A DNA stretch of 64,000 nucleotides from Gelatoporia subvermispora B (lineage: Eukaryota > Basidiomycota > Agaricomycetes > Polyporales > Gelatoporiaceae). The stretch lies in the NCBI GenBank assembly GCA_000320605.2, contig KB445791.1, positions 1,282,298 to 1,346,297 of the forward strand. The letters are read 5' to 3'. The position numbers and the translations under genes were made by a program. Below the pieces are notes generated by a model, which was given only the letters and a program-made list of their open reading frames with translations, was not told the DNA's origin and did not search any database. Positions 22,513 to 32,295 of this stretch are shown here, one piece after another (position 1 is the stretch's first letter; the number at the start of each line of letters is the position of its first letter).

Positions 22513-22854
22513 TGTAGCGCTCGCGACCAGATAAGGCAAGTCGGTGGCACCACACGAGTGATTTGGGTAAGAGCGTCGAACGTTGAGTAACAGGAGTGAA
22601 GACTGATTCTCGTGTACTAGCTAAGGTACAGGGAATACGGAACTCGGTCTTAGTACTCGATTCAGCCACTCGGAGCTAACCGACAGACAACTGTATAGTA
22701 GCAGACGAGGAGGGAAAAAGGGATAAGAGTATACGACAGAGTGTAGTAAGAAAACAATTGAACGGAATAACTAAGAGCAGGAAGATAAACGATGACACAG
22801 GGAGAGTTCCTATAAAAGGAAGGAGTACGCAACCATACGTAGCGGCCCGTTACA
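22513..22854 (-). repeat. LTR, left copy (3' LTR of the minus-strand element)
   Basis: 342 bp, beginning TGTAGCGCTCG and ending CCCGTTACA on the plus strand, so TG...CA termini. It reads identical to the right LTR along its whole length. A TATAAAAG block lies at 22811-22818 on the plus strand, antisense to the element's genes. Confidence 0.95.
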
Positions 22855-22883
22855 TACGCCCTCCGAGTATCGCAAAGCGGTAC

Positions 22884-23885
22884 TCAATCTACGCGCATAG
22901 TAGAATCGCCGGTCCCAGTGTTGTCAACCCCATCTTCTTGAGGGGGGGGGGCGGCGGCCAATGGGGATGCCTTCCGGGACTTCTTCTTCTTCTCCCGCGG
23001 AGGTTGCTCGCGCTTTTTGCCCTTGCCGGATGACTGGGTTTCACCAGTCTCGGAAGGGGAAGTGTAATCGATGATACCGTCGTCGCGTGAGTTAGGATCC
23101 TCAGCGCCGGGAGGAGGAGGAGTGGGAGAGAAGTGATGAGTCGCTCGCGCCGAAGGAACTGGAGCCCTTCGAGGTTGTGACGGGCCCGCAATGGGGACAG
23201 AGTTAGAACGGCGATCCCTGACCTGGGCTTGGATTCCAGCGAAGAGGGAGCTGTAGACGTTGGTCTCGTCAGAATGATCGACCTCCGTGCGGCGCCGCTT
23301 GCGATCTTTGAAGCCCTTGGCTGAGGATTCAACCCGGCGCGCCTCTTTCATAACCGTCGACATCATAAGAGCTTTGAACGCGCCTTCCTCGAACTCGGAG
23401 TAGGGTGATACCTCGACTACTTGTCGACGAGGACGAGGGGCGAGCTCGTCGACGGGGATGGGCTGACCGGCGAAGGTGATAAGGCCGAGCCGGTCGAACG
23501 AACAAAACTGATAGGGGCAAGTGGGGTCCTGAGCCCAAAGACGCTGAAACTGCTCGTAACCAGCGGGGATAGGGCAACTAGCGAGGTTCGCTCCGCCAGA
23601 GCGTAAGGACCGGTCGAATTCGGCGTAAGCGCGCAGCTGGGCCGTGGTGTACAAATAGCGACGGCCGGAGCGAGAGCTGCGGTCGGTTAGAAGCATATCC
23701 TCGTTAGGGAGACGCTTCACGCAGGAGTGCTTGACGACACCCCGAGCCATATCGACGATGGTGGGGATAAGATCCAGGAGGGGGGCGAAAGGCCAGGTGC
23801 TAGGGTGAGAAGCGCGTCGAATGAGACAGATAGGACAGCGCTTCAAGGCTGCATCAGGAAAACATCGCGTTGACTTTGACGCCTT
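22884..23885 (-). CDS. Third retrotransposon coding region, in frame after the pol stop
   Basis: Open for 333 codons after the TAG at 23888-23886 and in the same frame as gag-pol. No in-frame ATG lies near its 5' end; the first methionines are deep inside (VDMARGV onward), so it is probably made by stop read-through, or the TAG is a recent nonsense mutation. The first residues carry cysteines (CFPDAALKRCPIC), complementing CTFC and HFTC motifs just before the stop. The middle has YLYTTAQLRAYAEF and a CPYQFC pair. The C-terminal third is basic and low complexity (RKRRRTE, KGKKREQ, EKKKKSRK), like a nucleic-acid-binding or nuclear-targeting tail. No known domain is recognised: no envelope-like hydrophobic segments and no protease motifs. 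Confidence 0.6.
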   Translation of the reverse strand, partial: KASKSTRCFPDAALKRCPICLIRRASHPSTWPFAPLLDLIPTIVDMARGVVKHSCVKRLPNEDMLLTDRSSRSGRRYLYTTAQLRAYAEFDRSLRSGGANLASCPIPAGYEQFQRLWAQDPTCPYQFCSFDRLGLITFAGQPIPVDELAPRPRRQVVEVSPYSEFEEGAFKALMMSTVMKEARRVESSAKGFKDRKRRRTEVDHSDETNVYSSLFAGIQAQVRDRRSNSVPIAGPSQPRRAPVPSARATHHFSPTPPPPGAEDPNSRDDGIIDYTSPSETGETQSSGKGKKREQPPREKKKKSRKASPLAAAPPPQEDGVDNTGTGDSTMRVD

Positions 23886-26800
23886 CTACCTGCCTTTCGA
23901 GGCTTGCTGGAGTCTTCGCTGCCCTGTTGCGCGCCAAAAAGGCGTCAAAGTCGCGTCCAAGAACCAAGAAGGCAGGCAAGTAAAATGGACATTTTCCTGA
24001 TGTGGGAAGCGAGGATTGGGGATGCGACGAGGTGACGACAAAGACGAGGAGATAGGCCGTCGGCAGAAGGTGCAGACAGGGATTGGGGGACCAGGGGGGA
24101 GTTTTGCGAATGAGGAGGACTTGAGATACTTGGGCGGCTGGGGCGGTAGTTGACGCTGTTGCCTAGCCGGACGCTTCCCCTTATATGAGAAGTCGTCGGC
24201 CTCCAAATGAGATATGCATCCGAGGAAGATCTGAGGGTCGTCTTCTGGCGGCATACCCGATCCGTCGCGGAGTTGCTCGATGCGGTCTATCCCCAGAGCT
24301 TCTAAATAGGCTCTAAGTACGTCCAGATGGGCGATCGTGGAGTAGGGTACCCAAGTATGGTCACCCGACTTCCACACAGCCTCAAATATCGCCCCTCCGC
24401 GTTCCCCTTTGTGGCTGATCAATTTGTCGATGGCCCACTCATTGTCCCGATCTTCAAGGTCGAAGACCTGCGTTTCCATGCGTCCCGGAAACAGCCTGTC
24501 ATCATTCGGCTCATGTACCCTCAGAAGGGAAGCATGAAAGACGTCGTGGATGCCACGTTTGCGCAGCCCCTTAGGTAGATCTAATCTGTAAGAGTAGTTA
24601 CCGAAGTCGTCTAAGACTTTGTAAGGGCCAATAAATTTTGGTGCCAGCTTCCGGGCGTAACCCTTAGGCAGCGATAAATTCTTCGTTGACAAGTAGACAA
24701 GGTCACCCTTTTCGAAGGGAGCAGGGCGCCGGCGTTTGTTAGCATCCCTTGACTGTTTCACCCTGGCGGCCAAGAGGCTATCATGTGCCGCCATGATAGA
24801 ATTTTTCATTCTCTGGGCGAAAGCCCTCACTCCGGGGTATTCATCCTGTCTACCGTCCTCCCATACCATAACACGAGGCATACGCCCTGTGTTTAGGAAG
24901 AAGGGTGCGAAGCCTGTGCTTTCCGACCTGGCCAGATTAATGGCGAACTCTATCGCTGGTAGTTTTGAAACCCAATCCTTTTGTTCCGGCGATACACATT
25001 GCCGGAGCATCTGAGTCACGGTCCGATTGGCTCGCTCAGTAGAGCCGTCAGATTCCGGGTGGTAGGCACTGGACATGCGCAATTCCACGCCGATGAGTTT
25101 ATGCAGGTGAGACCAGAATAGACTCGAAAAGAGAGTATCCCTATCGCTCACGATGTATTTCGGCAGTCCGTGGTGTTTGTACACCTCTGCGAATATCAGC
25201 TCGGCCACTTGGCGTGCCGAGTAGTTAGTTCGGCTTGGTACCAAATGTACCATTCCGCTGAGGAGATCGATAATTACTGTGATGGCATCGAATGAACCAT
25301 CCCGGTTCTTAGATTCGGGTAGGGGCCCGACAAAGTCAACCCCTATGGCTTCCCACGGAGTACCGGGCACCGAAAGAGGATTCAGCAGCCCATACGGCTT
25401 TTGGTTATTCGGTTTGCTCCGCTTGCAGGTCCTGCAAGTGTCGCAGTACTTCTGCACATCCGATGACATGGTCTTCCACCATACATGATCCCTCAGGAGG
25501 TGTAGGGTTTTGTAAGCACCTAGGTGGGCTAACAGCGAATGAGCGTGCGTGATGAGGACCTCACGGATGCTCCTGTCTTCCCATTTTGCATCGGGAATAC
25601 ATAGTAGTTCCCGTTCTTTGTCACGGATGTACACTAATCCATCCGCCACGCGGAAATTCTTGTATTGTTTCGGTTTTACGATAATATCCGCGAAAAACTT
25701 GTCTAGTTTGAATCTATCGCGGATAAGGGAGATCAGATCTTGTCCTCCCGACACGTCGGTTAGGATATTGACGAATTGCCCGGCGAGCGCCTCCGGCGCC
25801 TGCTGGTTTGTCTCCGTATCCAGATTAGGACCACCTTCCCCTTTGGGAAGGTCTTCTACCACTTTCCCAGGCACCGCCCTCGTGTCTGGTTCGAGTTTGC
25901 TGGCGGCGTGTTGTTCTTGTCGCGAACTCTCGCCGCTCACGCCCTCCTGACGTTGTGCACCCGGAGCGTGCAGAACGACACGACGAATCCGTTTAGAGAA
26001 CTCCCGCGCCGTCTCCGCGCGCCCAGACTCGGCTGATGCGCCCGCGTTCCTCGAACCGCGCGCACGACTCCCGCGCGACGACGCCGCAGGCTCAGCGGAA
26101 GGGCGCCGCACGCCCTCCGAGCCGGTGTCACCATCGCCTCGCGAGCGGGTAGCACCCCTCAAGGGTCCCACCTCACCCCGCTGGCCCAATGACTCCGCCG
26201 TCCTGGCCGAGCGGCGCAAAGCCCCGGGCTGAGCCGCCATCGCCTCCAGCCCAACCAGCACCGGCAGAGAGACCGCTGCGGCCTCTAGGTAAGTACGCAA
26301 ACCCTCATCGTCGTCGAACACGGTGTATTCACTCGGCGCACGCACCGTCCCAGGTCCGTCGTTCGAGTAGATCCGGGACAGGGCATCCGCGAGCACGTTC
26401 TCAACCCCCGGAACGTGCTCGACGCCAAAGTCGAATTCAGATATCTTCTCCAGCCATCTCGCCTGGCGGCCTGACAAGTTCCGCTGGTTGAGGAGGTGGA
26501 CGAGACCTTTATGATCCGTCACCCATGTAAACCGACACCCCAGCAGCACGTCCCGATGCCGCTGCATGGCCTCGACCCCTGCCAGCATCTCGATCTCGTG
26601 AACGGGATAGTTCATTTGCGCTGACGACAGTTTAGCGGAGAAGAAAGCCGCCACCCGGGCGTTGCGAAAATCGGGACCCTGAGCCACGACCCCCGCAATA
26701 CCCCCGTGCGATCCGTCCGTCACCAGCCAGATCGGAGGCGCACCCGAGCCATAGTCCAAGGGTACCCGCCGGTGCTCTCGGTGAGCGTGTACCAACCGCT

Positions 26801-29800
26801 TGATCTCATCAAAAGCCCGCTGATGGATGAAATCCCATTTGAAGCTTGCGTCAGCCCCAGTCAGACCCGTGAGAATGCCCATAGGGATGCGGACGGTGGC
26901 AATGTCGTCAGCCAGATACCCGACAGAGCCCAAGAATCCTCGCAAGAGCTCTTTATTAGTCGGCACCTTCCAGGTGAGCACAGAATCCACCTTATTTGGG
27001 TCCATTCTGATGCCCTCGTTGTCCACAACCCGCCCAAGAACCTTCATCTCGGAGCACAAAAAGTGGAGTTTACTCGTGCTGAGGTAAAGTTCTTGCTCAC
27101 GGAGGATGTCGATCACCTGCTTAACATGCTGTATGTGTTCCTCGCAGGTGTCGGAGTAGATAACGATATCGTCGAGGTAAACATCCATGAAAACCCCAAT
27201 AAATGGCCCGAAGACATGATTCATCAGCGATTGGTAGGTCGCCACGGCGTTGCAATCCCCTTGCTGCAAAACCAAGCTAACCATGTTACCGTCAGGCGTC
27301 GTCATAGCCGTGCGCTCAACGTGATCGGGCTCTATCCGGATCTGCTCGTACGCGTCTTTACCATCCACTAGGGACCGGTATGGCTTCCGAGCCACGCGCC
27401 GAAGAATAGCCTCCATATCCGGCAGGGGAGAAGTCACTTTATGCGTATTCGCGTTGCGCTCCCGCAAGTCACACACCACCCGCAACTTGGGCGGCACGCC
27501 CTCCGTGCCCGTTCCTGGTTTCTTAAGCAGCAACATAGGAGCGGTGTTCTTCGCTGCGGACATAAGCCACCTGCCAGACTTCAAATAGGCATCACGCTTC
27601 TCGGCCCACGCTGATCGCAATGCATCGGGGCACTTCGACGGTCGCCATGAATATACCTTCCCCTCGTCCTTCAGGGGTATGGTGTGGTTTATAGCCCGGA
27701 GTGGAGGCAGAGGCGAATCACTGGCATCCTTGCAGATGGGTGCCGCGTACCGCCTCAATTCCTCCCTGACCTCGTCGAGCCGCTCCCCGAACAAATCTGC
27801 CGCCCGCGACTCCAAGACGCGAACGTTTTTGCCACTGATGGCGAGAGACTCCTGTGAACCAACGATCACTTTCGTAGGGTTCAGACCGAGCAACACCTGG
27901 TGCTGGAACAGGAACGGCGTCCCCAAGATCAGGTCATAGTTCAACAGATTTACGATGTCGAAATACCGGGACTCGCGGACCCCCTGATAGTCCACCTCAG
28001 CGGTGCATCCCAGATTGATCTTCGCTCTCGAGCCCTGCACGGCCAGGTGCACCGGGAGCGGTTTAGCGAGCTCAAAAGTCCGTATGCCCAATTGGTGAGC
28101 CAATTTGGCCGACATAAAATCCGCCAGAGAGCCGGAGTCTAACAACGCGCGAGCAGGCTCCCCATTGACACGGACGACCACGACCACGGGTTCAGGCACC
28201 AGTCGCTTGAAATCCCTAGGCGTGGCCGCATTTCTTTGTAGTGCGGGGTAAGCCTCCGGTGCTGCGATTCGGATCGCAGACAACTCGATGCCACTAGCCA
28301 GCTGTCCCGGACTCCCCAATGCGCCCGAAAACAAGAGCCCAAGCTCCCCGTCTAATTCGTCCACCGTCCACGGTGCACGATCCAGCCGCATGCGAGTCAT
28401 TCTAGCATAGAAATTCATAGCGTCGAACCTTGGTGTGAGGACTAGGCCGAGGGGTAACTCCGAGTCCAGACAAAGATAGGCGTCCCAGACCCGGACTGCT
28501 TCTCCGTCACGTCGACACACGAAACGCTGGGAGCTGCCACCCGCCGTCACCCATCCACTCGGGGCCGGCTCCTCCTCGTTCATAACGGCTTCTACGACCC
28601 TCGATGCGGCGTCACCCATCCGTCCAACGGAGTCCCCTAGATATTGATACTGCATCCGGATCTCGGGTTCCACGAGAGACCGGTACCAGGCCAATATATC
28701 AAAATCCGGATCACGGAGCCAGTCACCGTCCAGAAGGACATCGTCCTGCAGGTCACCTCCGACCAGGACATAACGCCGTCCCAGGTCGTCCACAGAATAC
28801 ACCGAGCATGACCAATTCGGGTCCCCCTCAGGCCCCTCGCACAGGTGTTTCATCAGTACGGACCTAGCTTGGGAGGCGAAAACGTCACCCAGCATACAGG
28901 CCGGACGCCCCTCCCGTGAACTGGCCGGCAACTCCAGCGGGCAAGCCGAAGCGGGCGATCGGTGCTCCGAGGCGAGCAGCGTGTCCGTGCCCCAGTCGGT
29001 CATCTCGATAAAGTCGTCCTCGTCGCCCGAGTCAGACACCGACGCCAGCGTTGGCATGCCCTCCGAGTCTGCATCTTTTTCATCGTCCGAAGAGCTCCAC
29101 CCTGAGTCAGAATCGTCGGAGACGGCTACCAGGGCAGGCAGCGGCATCCCAGACTTCCCCTGACTCTCGCTAGGCGAAGTGCCTCTAGCATATGACAGGG
29201 CGCGCGAGTCCGGGGGACCTGCCTCATCGTCTGTCACGTCCTGCACACTGACGCGGCAATCCCGGGCGCCCCCCAGCTCTATCGAATTCAACTGCAACTC
29301 CGAGCTGGAGACTGTCCGCGATGCGAGCTCCCGTAGCTCCTCGGTATGATCCCGGGCAAACTCGATATTCGAGGAGTACAACCCCGGGGCTCGGTCCCGT
29401 CGTTGGGCTTTCACTTTAGCCCCGTGAAGGCAATTACGCGCAAAGTGACCAACCTCCTTGCATAGATAACATTTTCCGTCAGCCGCAAGTTGCGCTTTCT
29501 CCTTAGCCGAGAGCTGAGGGACATCGGGCCTACGTGCCTCGCTTCTCTCCCCATCCTTGGGGGAGCGCTGCGGCTTGACGCCGCCCCGAGACTCTCGGCC
29601 CGCCGAGGTGCCCTCGCGCTTGTCCTGACCAGATCTCTGGTCTCCCCGGGGCTTGGATTTAGCGTCCCGGAACTCAGACGGCTTGGCGCCATTGGAGCTA
29701 GCGTGCCCCTTCTCAGCCCTCTTATTTGCCCGTTCTTTCGCCCGGGCCGCCTCTTCCAACACTTCCGCCGCATGCAGCACCGCCTTCCAGGAATCGGTAG

Positions 29801-31481
29801 CGGGGGACATCTCCTTGGAAATCAGACCTTCGATAATATAGCCCTTAAATCCTCGCCACAGCTTACGCACTTTCTGCGTCTTCGTGAAATCATCGACGAC
29901 GCGGAACATCCGCTGCAGCTCATGCGAGTATTCTCTCACGGACATATTCCCCTGCACGAAATTGTCCAGCTTATCCCTCATCCGGTCACGGAAATCCGCG
30001 GGGAAACAGTAATTGAATAACCCCACAAACAGCTCATGGAGGGTCCACTCCGAGGGGTTGCCAGACACCACAAGGGTGTAGAAGCTGTAGGCTTTCCCGG
30101 CCAGGAAATGAGACAGAGACGAGGCGTAACGCTTCTTAGATAGACGGTATCCTGCCAAGTATTCCTTAGATTGCTCCATGAATTTATAGAACTTTTCGAT
30201 GTCCGCCTGCCCATTGTAGGTCTCGGGCTCCCGAGGCTTCAGGCGAGGACGTTTATCCCCGCCCTTCACCTTCGATTTGCGAGAGGAGCCGTCTGCGTCC
30301 TCGTCCGAGTTGGTCGAGTAGCCCTGCGAAGACTCCGAGCTATTGCCATCCGGAGAACCCAAGTCTCCAGTCTCCCTACTGGCTGAACGACGGGGTGGTC
30401 GATGTTTATCAGACTTCAGGTCCCTGAAAGCCCTACCCAAAAACCCGGCAGGCTCCACCTGAGCTATGGGTTGCAGTGACGAGAAGCGAGGCCGGTTGTC
30501 GCGCGCTGAGGGCGGCTTCATCACCGCTTCTACGACGTTATCAGCCGCACTCCGTCCCGAAACACTGCCGCTGTCTCGGGAGTGCTTCCGCACCCCTTCG
30601 GCGCGGGCACCGTCCTGTTCGTCCGTAATGGCGGAGCGTTCGACCCCGCCGTCTACGTTATGCGGTGGGGGGTTCGTTTTTAGAGCGACCACCTTCTCGA
30701 ACATCAGCCTCAGAGACCTGAGTTCGTCTCGGAGAGCCTCTATCTCGGGCTTATCTCCCGTCCCGAGGGATTCAACTAAATTTTCATTTTCTGCCATAAC
30801 CACCGGAGGAGGATACAGTTTATCCTGGGTGTAATTATTGAACTCCCTCTGCTGAGCCAGAGGATCCAACTCGGCTGGATCGATATCCAGGGATCCCCAG
30901 TTTCTCGCGTCCACCGCCTTCCCCTTCTCAAAGGAAGACGGGCCTACTACCTGATCCCCCAGCACGGCCTGTGCTATGGTCTGGGATCTGGCTTTTGAGA
31001 CGGTCACACTTTCCCCTTCCTCTCGAGAGAGGTGAGGTGGTATGTCTTTGGGTTCTCTCCAACCATCTCCAGCGCAGCCCGTCGGCTCGCGAAGGTTGGA
31101 TTTTTCGGCAGCGATATGGGAGAGCCAATTCCTTCCGGCCTCTATCACCGCTGACGTGCCCGTATCCGATCGTTCAGAGTGGGCCTCCGAGATGAGGACA
31201 GAGCGGATTATCTCCTCCTCTGCTTCGTCATCTCGGGAGTTCTCCTCAGCCTCAAGGGCCTGAGGGGGTCTCGGACCAGCGGCGGGGCCGCCGAGCGGCG
31301 CCGTTCGCTGTCCGGTGGTGAAGATGTTGGGACGCGCCTCGCCGGGCGGGTACTCCGACACGCTGTCAAGGGTCTCATCAGATCCTCTGTGCGGAGTAGC
31401 GCGGTACTCACCTGGTACCGACGGCGTCCTCGGTTCCTCGTGTTGGTTAGCTATGTTCCTGGCCATCGAACGAGTGAACAT
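23886..31481 (-). CDS. Gag-Pol polyprotein, Ty3/gypsy type
   Basis: Drives replication and integration of the element. The single frame is 2,531 aa from the ATG at 31481 (MFTRSMARNI); the open frame extends upstream only to a GTG at 31568. In order, with genomic positions: gag core near 30200-29800; CCHC zinc knuckle CYLCKEVGHFARNC at 29471-29430; aspartic protease ALLDSGSLADFM near 28147; reverse transcriptase with catalytic YLDDIVIYSD near 27180; RNase H starting WLVTDGSHGG near 26738; integrase H2C2 zinc finger (HLGAYKTLH, then CDTCRTC) near 25550-25400; and the DDE core with D in GVDFVGPLP, D in IVSDRDTLF and E in DGSTERANR (about 25350-25030). A chromodomain-like segment ends the known part (EWAIDKLISH, HTWVPYSTI, near 24440-24300). 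About 130 residues with CTFC and HFTC motifs follow before the TAG. No frameshift separates gag and pol. Confidence 0.93.
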   Translation of the reverse strand: MFTRSMARNIANQHEEPRTPSVPGEYRATPHRGSDETLDSVSEYPPGEARPNIFTTGQRTAPLGGPAAGPRPPQALEAEENSRDDEAEEEIIRSVLISEAHSERSDTGTSAVIEAGRNWLSHIAAEKSNLREPTGCAGDGWREPKDIPPHLSREEGESVTVSKARSQTIAQAVLGDQVVGPSSFEKGKAVDARNWGSLDIDPAELDPLAQQREFNNYTQDKLYPPPVVMAENENLVESLGTGDKPEIEALRDELRSLRLMFEKVVALKTNPPPHNVDGGVERSAITDEQDGARAEGVRKHSRDSGSVSGRSAADNVVEAVMKPPSARDNRPRFSSLQPIAQVEPAGFLGRAFRDLKSDKHRPPRRSASRETGDLGSPDGNSSESSQGYSTNSDEDADGSSRKSKVKGGDKRPRLKPREPETYNGQADIEKFYKFMEQSKEYLAGYRLSKKRYASSLSHFLAGKAYSFYTLVVSGNPSEWTLHELFVGLFNYCFPADFRDRMRDKLDNFVQGNMSVREYSHELQRMFRVVDDFTKTQKVRKLWRGFKGYIIEGLISKEMSPATDSWKAVLHAAEVLEEAARAKERANKRAEKGHASSNGAKPSEFRDAKSKPRGDQRSGQDKREGTSAGRESRGGVKPQRSPKDGERSEARRPDVPQLSAKEKAQLAADGKCYLCKEVGHFARNCLHGAKVKAQRRDRAPGLYSSNIEFARDHTEELRELASRTVSSSELQLNSIELGGARDCRVSVQDVTDDEAGPPDSRALSYARGTSPSESQGKSGMPLPALVAVSDDSDSGWSSSDDEKDADSEGMPTLASVSDSGDEDDFIEMTDWGTDTLLASEHRSPASACPLELPASSREGRPACMLGDVFASQARSVLMKHLCEGPEGDPNWSCSVYSVDDLGRRYVLVGGDLQDDVLLDGDWLRDPDFDILAWYRSLVEPEIRMQYQYLGDSVGRMGDAASRVVEAVMNEEEPAPSGWVTAGGSSQRFVCRRDGEAVRVWDAYLCLDSELPLGLVLTPRFDAMNFYARMTRMRLDRAPWTVDELDGELGLLFSGALGSPGQLASGIELSAIRIAAPEAYPALQRNAATPRDFKRLVPEPVVVVVRVNGEPARALLDSGSLADFMSAKLAHQLGIRTFELAKPLPVHLAVQGSRAKINLGCTAEVDYQGVRESRYFDIVNLLNYDLILGTPFLFQHQVLLGLNPTKVIVGSQESLAISGKNVRVLESRAADLFGERLDEVREELRRYAAPICKDASDSPLPPLRAINHTIPLKDEGKVYSWRPSKCPDALRSAWAEKRDAYLKSGRWLMSAAKNTAPMLLLKKPGTGTEGVPPKLRVVCDLRERNANTHKVTSPLPDMEAILRRVARKPYRSLVDGKDAYEQIRIEPDHVERTAMTTPDGNMVSLVLQQGDCNAVATYQSLMNHVFGPFIGVFMDVYLDDIVIYSDTCEEHIQHVKQVIDILREQELYLSTSKLHFLCSEMKVLGRVVDNEGIRMDPNKVDSVLTWKVPTNKELLRGFLGSVGYLADDIATVRIPMGILTGLTGADASFKWDFIHQRAFDEIKRLVHAHREHRRVPLDYGSGAPPIWLVTDGSHGGIAGVVAQGPDFRNARVAAFFSAKLSSAQMNYPVHEIEMLAGVEAMQRHRDVLLGCRFTWVTDHKGLVHLLNQRNLSGRQARWLEKISEFDFGVEHVPGVENVLADALSRIYSNDGPGTVRAPSEYTVFDDDEGLRTYLEAAAVSLPVLVGLEAMAAQPGALRRSARTAESLGQRGEVGPLRGATRSRGDGDTGSEGVRRPSAEPAASSRGSRARGSRNAGASAESGRAETAREFSKRIRRVVLHAPGAQRQEGVSGESSRQEQHAASKLEPDTRAVPGKVVEDLPKGEGGPNLDTETNQQAPEALAGQFVNILTDVSGGQDLISLIRDRFKLDKFFADIIVKPKQYKNFRVADGLVYIRDKERELLCIPDAKWEDRSIREVLITHAHSLLAHLGAYKTLHLLRDHVWWKTMSSDVQKYCDTCRTCKRSKPNNQKPYGLLNPLSVPGTPWEAIGVDFVGPLPESKNRDGSFDAITVIIDLLSGMVHLVPSRTNYSARQVAELIFAEVYKHHGLPKYIVSDRDTLFSSLFWSHLHKLIGVELRMSSAYHPESDGSTERANRTVTQMLRQCVSPEQKDWVSKLPAIEFAINLARSESTGFAPFFLNTGRMPRVMVWEDGRQDEYPGVRAFAQRMKNSIMAAHDSLLAARVKQSRDANKRRRPAPFEKGDLVYLSTKNLSLPKGYARKLAPKFIGPYKVLDDFGNYSYRLDLPKGLRKRGIHDVFHASLLRVHEPNDDRLFPGRMETQVFDLEDRDNEWAIDKLISHKGERGGAIFEAVWKSGDHTWVPYSTIAHLDVLRAYLEALGIDRIEQLRDGSGMPPEDDPQIFLGCISHLEADDFSYKGKRPARQQRQLPPQPPKYLKSSSFAKLPPGPPIPVCTFCRRPISSSLSSPRRIPNPRFPHQENVHFTCLPSWFLDATLTPFWRATGQRRLQQASKGR

Positions 31482-31662
31482 CTTCTTTTTAGGGTTCTTA
31501 GCAGTAGTGCTATCGAGCTCGGTAGAGTTCGTGAGGTTTTTAGGGGGTTTTGTGTGTCGCTTCTTCACGGATACAACAGGAGTTGATCAGACTCCGTATC
31601 TCCAGGAAAAGCGAGCTGAGATTCTTTTTGTAAAGCGAGAAGTCTTTCGACTGTTAAAAATA

Positions 31663-32004
31663 TGTAGCGCTCGCGACCAGATAAGGCAAGTCGGTGGCAC
31701 CACACGAGTGATTTGGGTAAGAGCGTCGAACGTTGAGTAACAGGAGTGAAGACTGATTCTCGTGTACTAGCTAAGGTACAGGGAATACGGAACTCGGTCT
31801 TAGTACTCGATTCAGCCACTCGGAGCTAACCGACAGACAACTGTATAGTAGCAGACGAGGAGGGAAAAAGGGATAAGAGTATACGACAGAGTGTAGTAAG
31901 AAAACAATTGAACGGAATAACTAAGAGCAGGAAGATAAACGATGACACAGGGAGAGTTCCTATAAAAGGAAGGAGTACGCAACCATACGTAGCGGCCCGT
32001 TACA
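31663..32004 (-). repeat. LTR, right copy (5' LTR of the minus-strand element)
   Basis: 342 bp, same termini and same sequence as the left LTR by eye. It provides the element's promoter reading leftward. The antisense TATAAAAG at 31961-31968 points rightward to methyltransferase 3, whose ATG is 328 bp further. Confidence 0.95.
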
Positions 32005-32009
32005 GGTCT
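32005..32009. repeat. Target-site duplication, right copy
   Basis: GGTCT, identical to 22508-22512. Confidence 0.9.
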
Positions 32010-32250
32010 CCTGGCACTTAAAAAGTTCCTGCGTTCCTCCGGAGTCCCCTCTTCACACGGGCAACGGAGATTGAAAACCCTACGTTATCTTGCCTTGTGC
32101 TACGCAGGGCTACGCTCTAATTGTCCAGATGGCCCATATGACGGTATCAGGTGTCAGGGACACGGCTCCCAGGGAGTGCCCCCGGATCTCCGCACAAGGG
32201 ATATCAGTGGGAGTTGTCTCCGCGGTATCTGGCCTCGGTGCTGGTGTCGG

Positions 32251-32258
32251 TATATATA
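32251..32258 (+). promoter_or_regulatory. TATA box of methyltransferase 3
   Basis: TATATATA followed by GCTTGT, same block as in the promoter of paralogue 2; 45 nt before the ATG at 32296. It lies on the gene side of the transposon insertion, so the core promoter is intact. Confidence 0.65.
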
Positions 32259-32295
32259 GCTTGTCTTTTCCGGTCTGAAAGCATAATAGCCCAGC

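Larger units (their letters stand above)
22513..32004 (-). mobile_element. Full-length Ty3/gypsy-type LTR retrotransposon
   Basis: A 9,492-bp element with two 342-bp LTRs, a 5-bp GGTCT target duplication and a minus-strand gag-pol frame in the order gag, protease, reverse transcriptase, RNase H, integrase, chromodomain-like segment. Reverse transcriptase before integrase identifies the Ty3/gypsy (Metaviridae-type) order; the C-terminal chromodomain-like part points to chromoviruses. Apparently identical LTRs and an almost intact frame indicate recent insertion. Right after the 5' LTR the minus strand reads TATTTTTAACAG, not the TGG expected of a tRNA 3'-end primer site. Just before the 3' LTR there is only a short purine tract (GGAGGG). 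A third coding region follows pol. The element sits in the upstream region of methyltransferase 3. Confidence 0.95.

Noticed and set aside
22884..23885. Envelope-like gene after pol
   Set aside because: No signal peptide, no transmembrane segment; the C-terminus is basic and low complexity.
31482..31568. Gag-pol start at 31568
   Set aside because: That codon is GTG; the first ATG in frame is at 31481 and gives a gag-like N-terminus.
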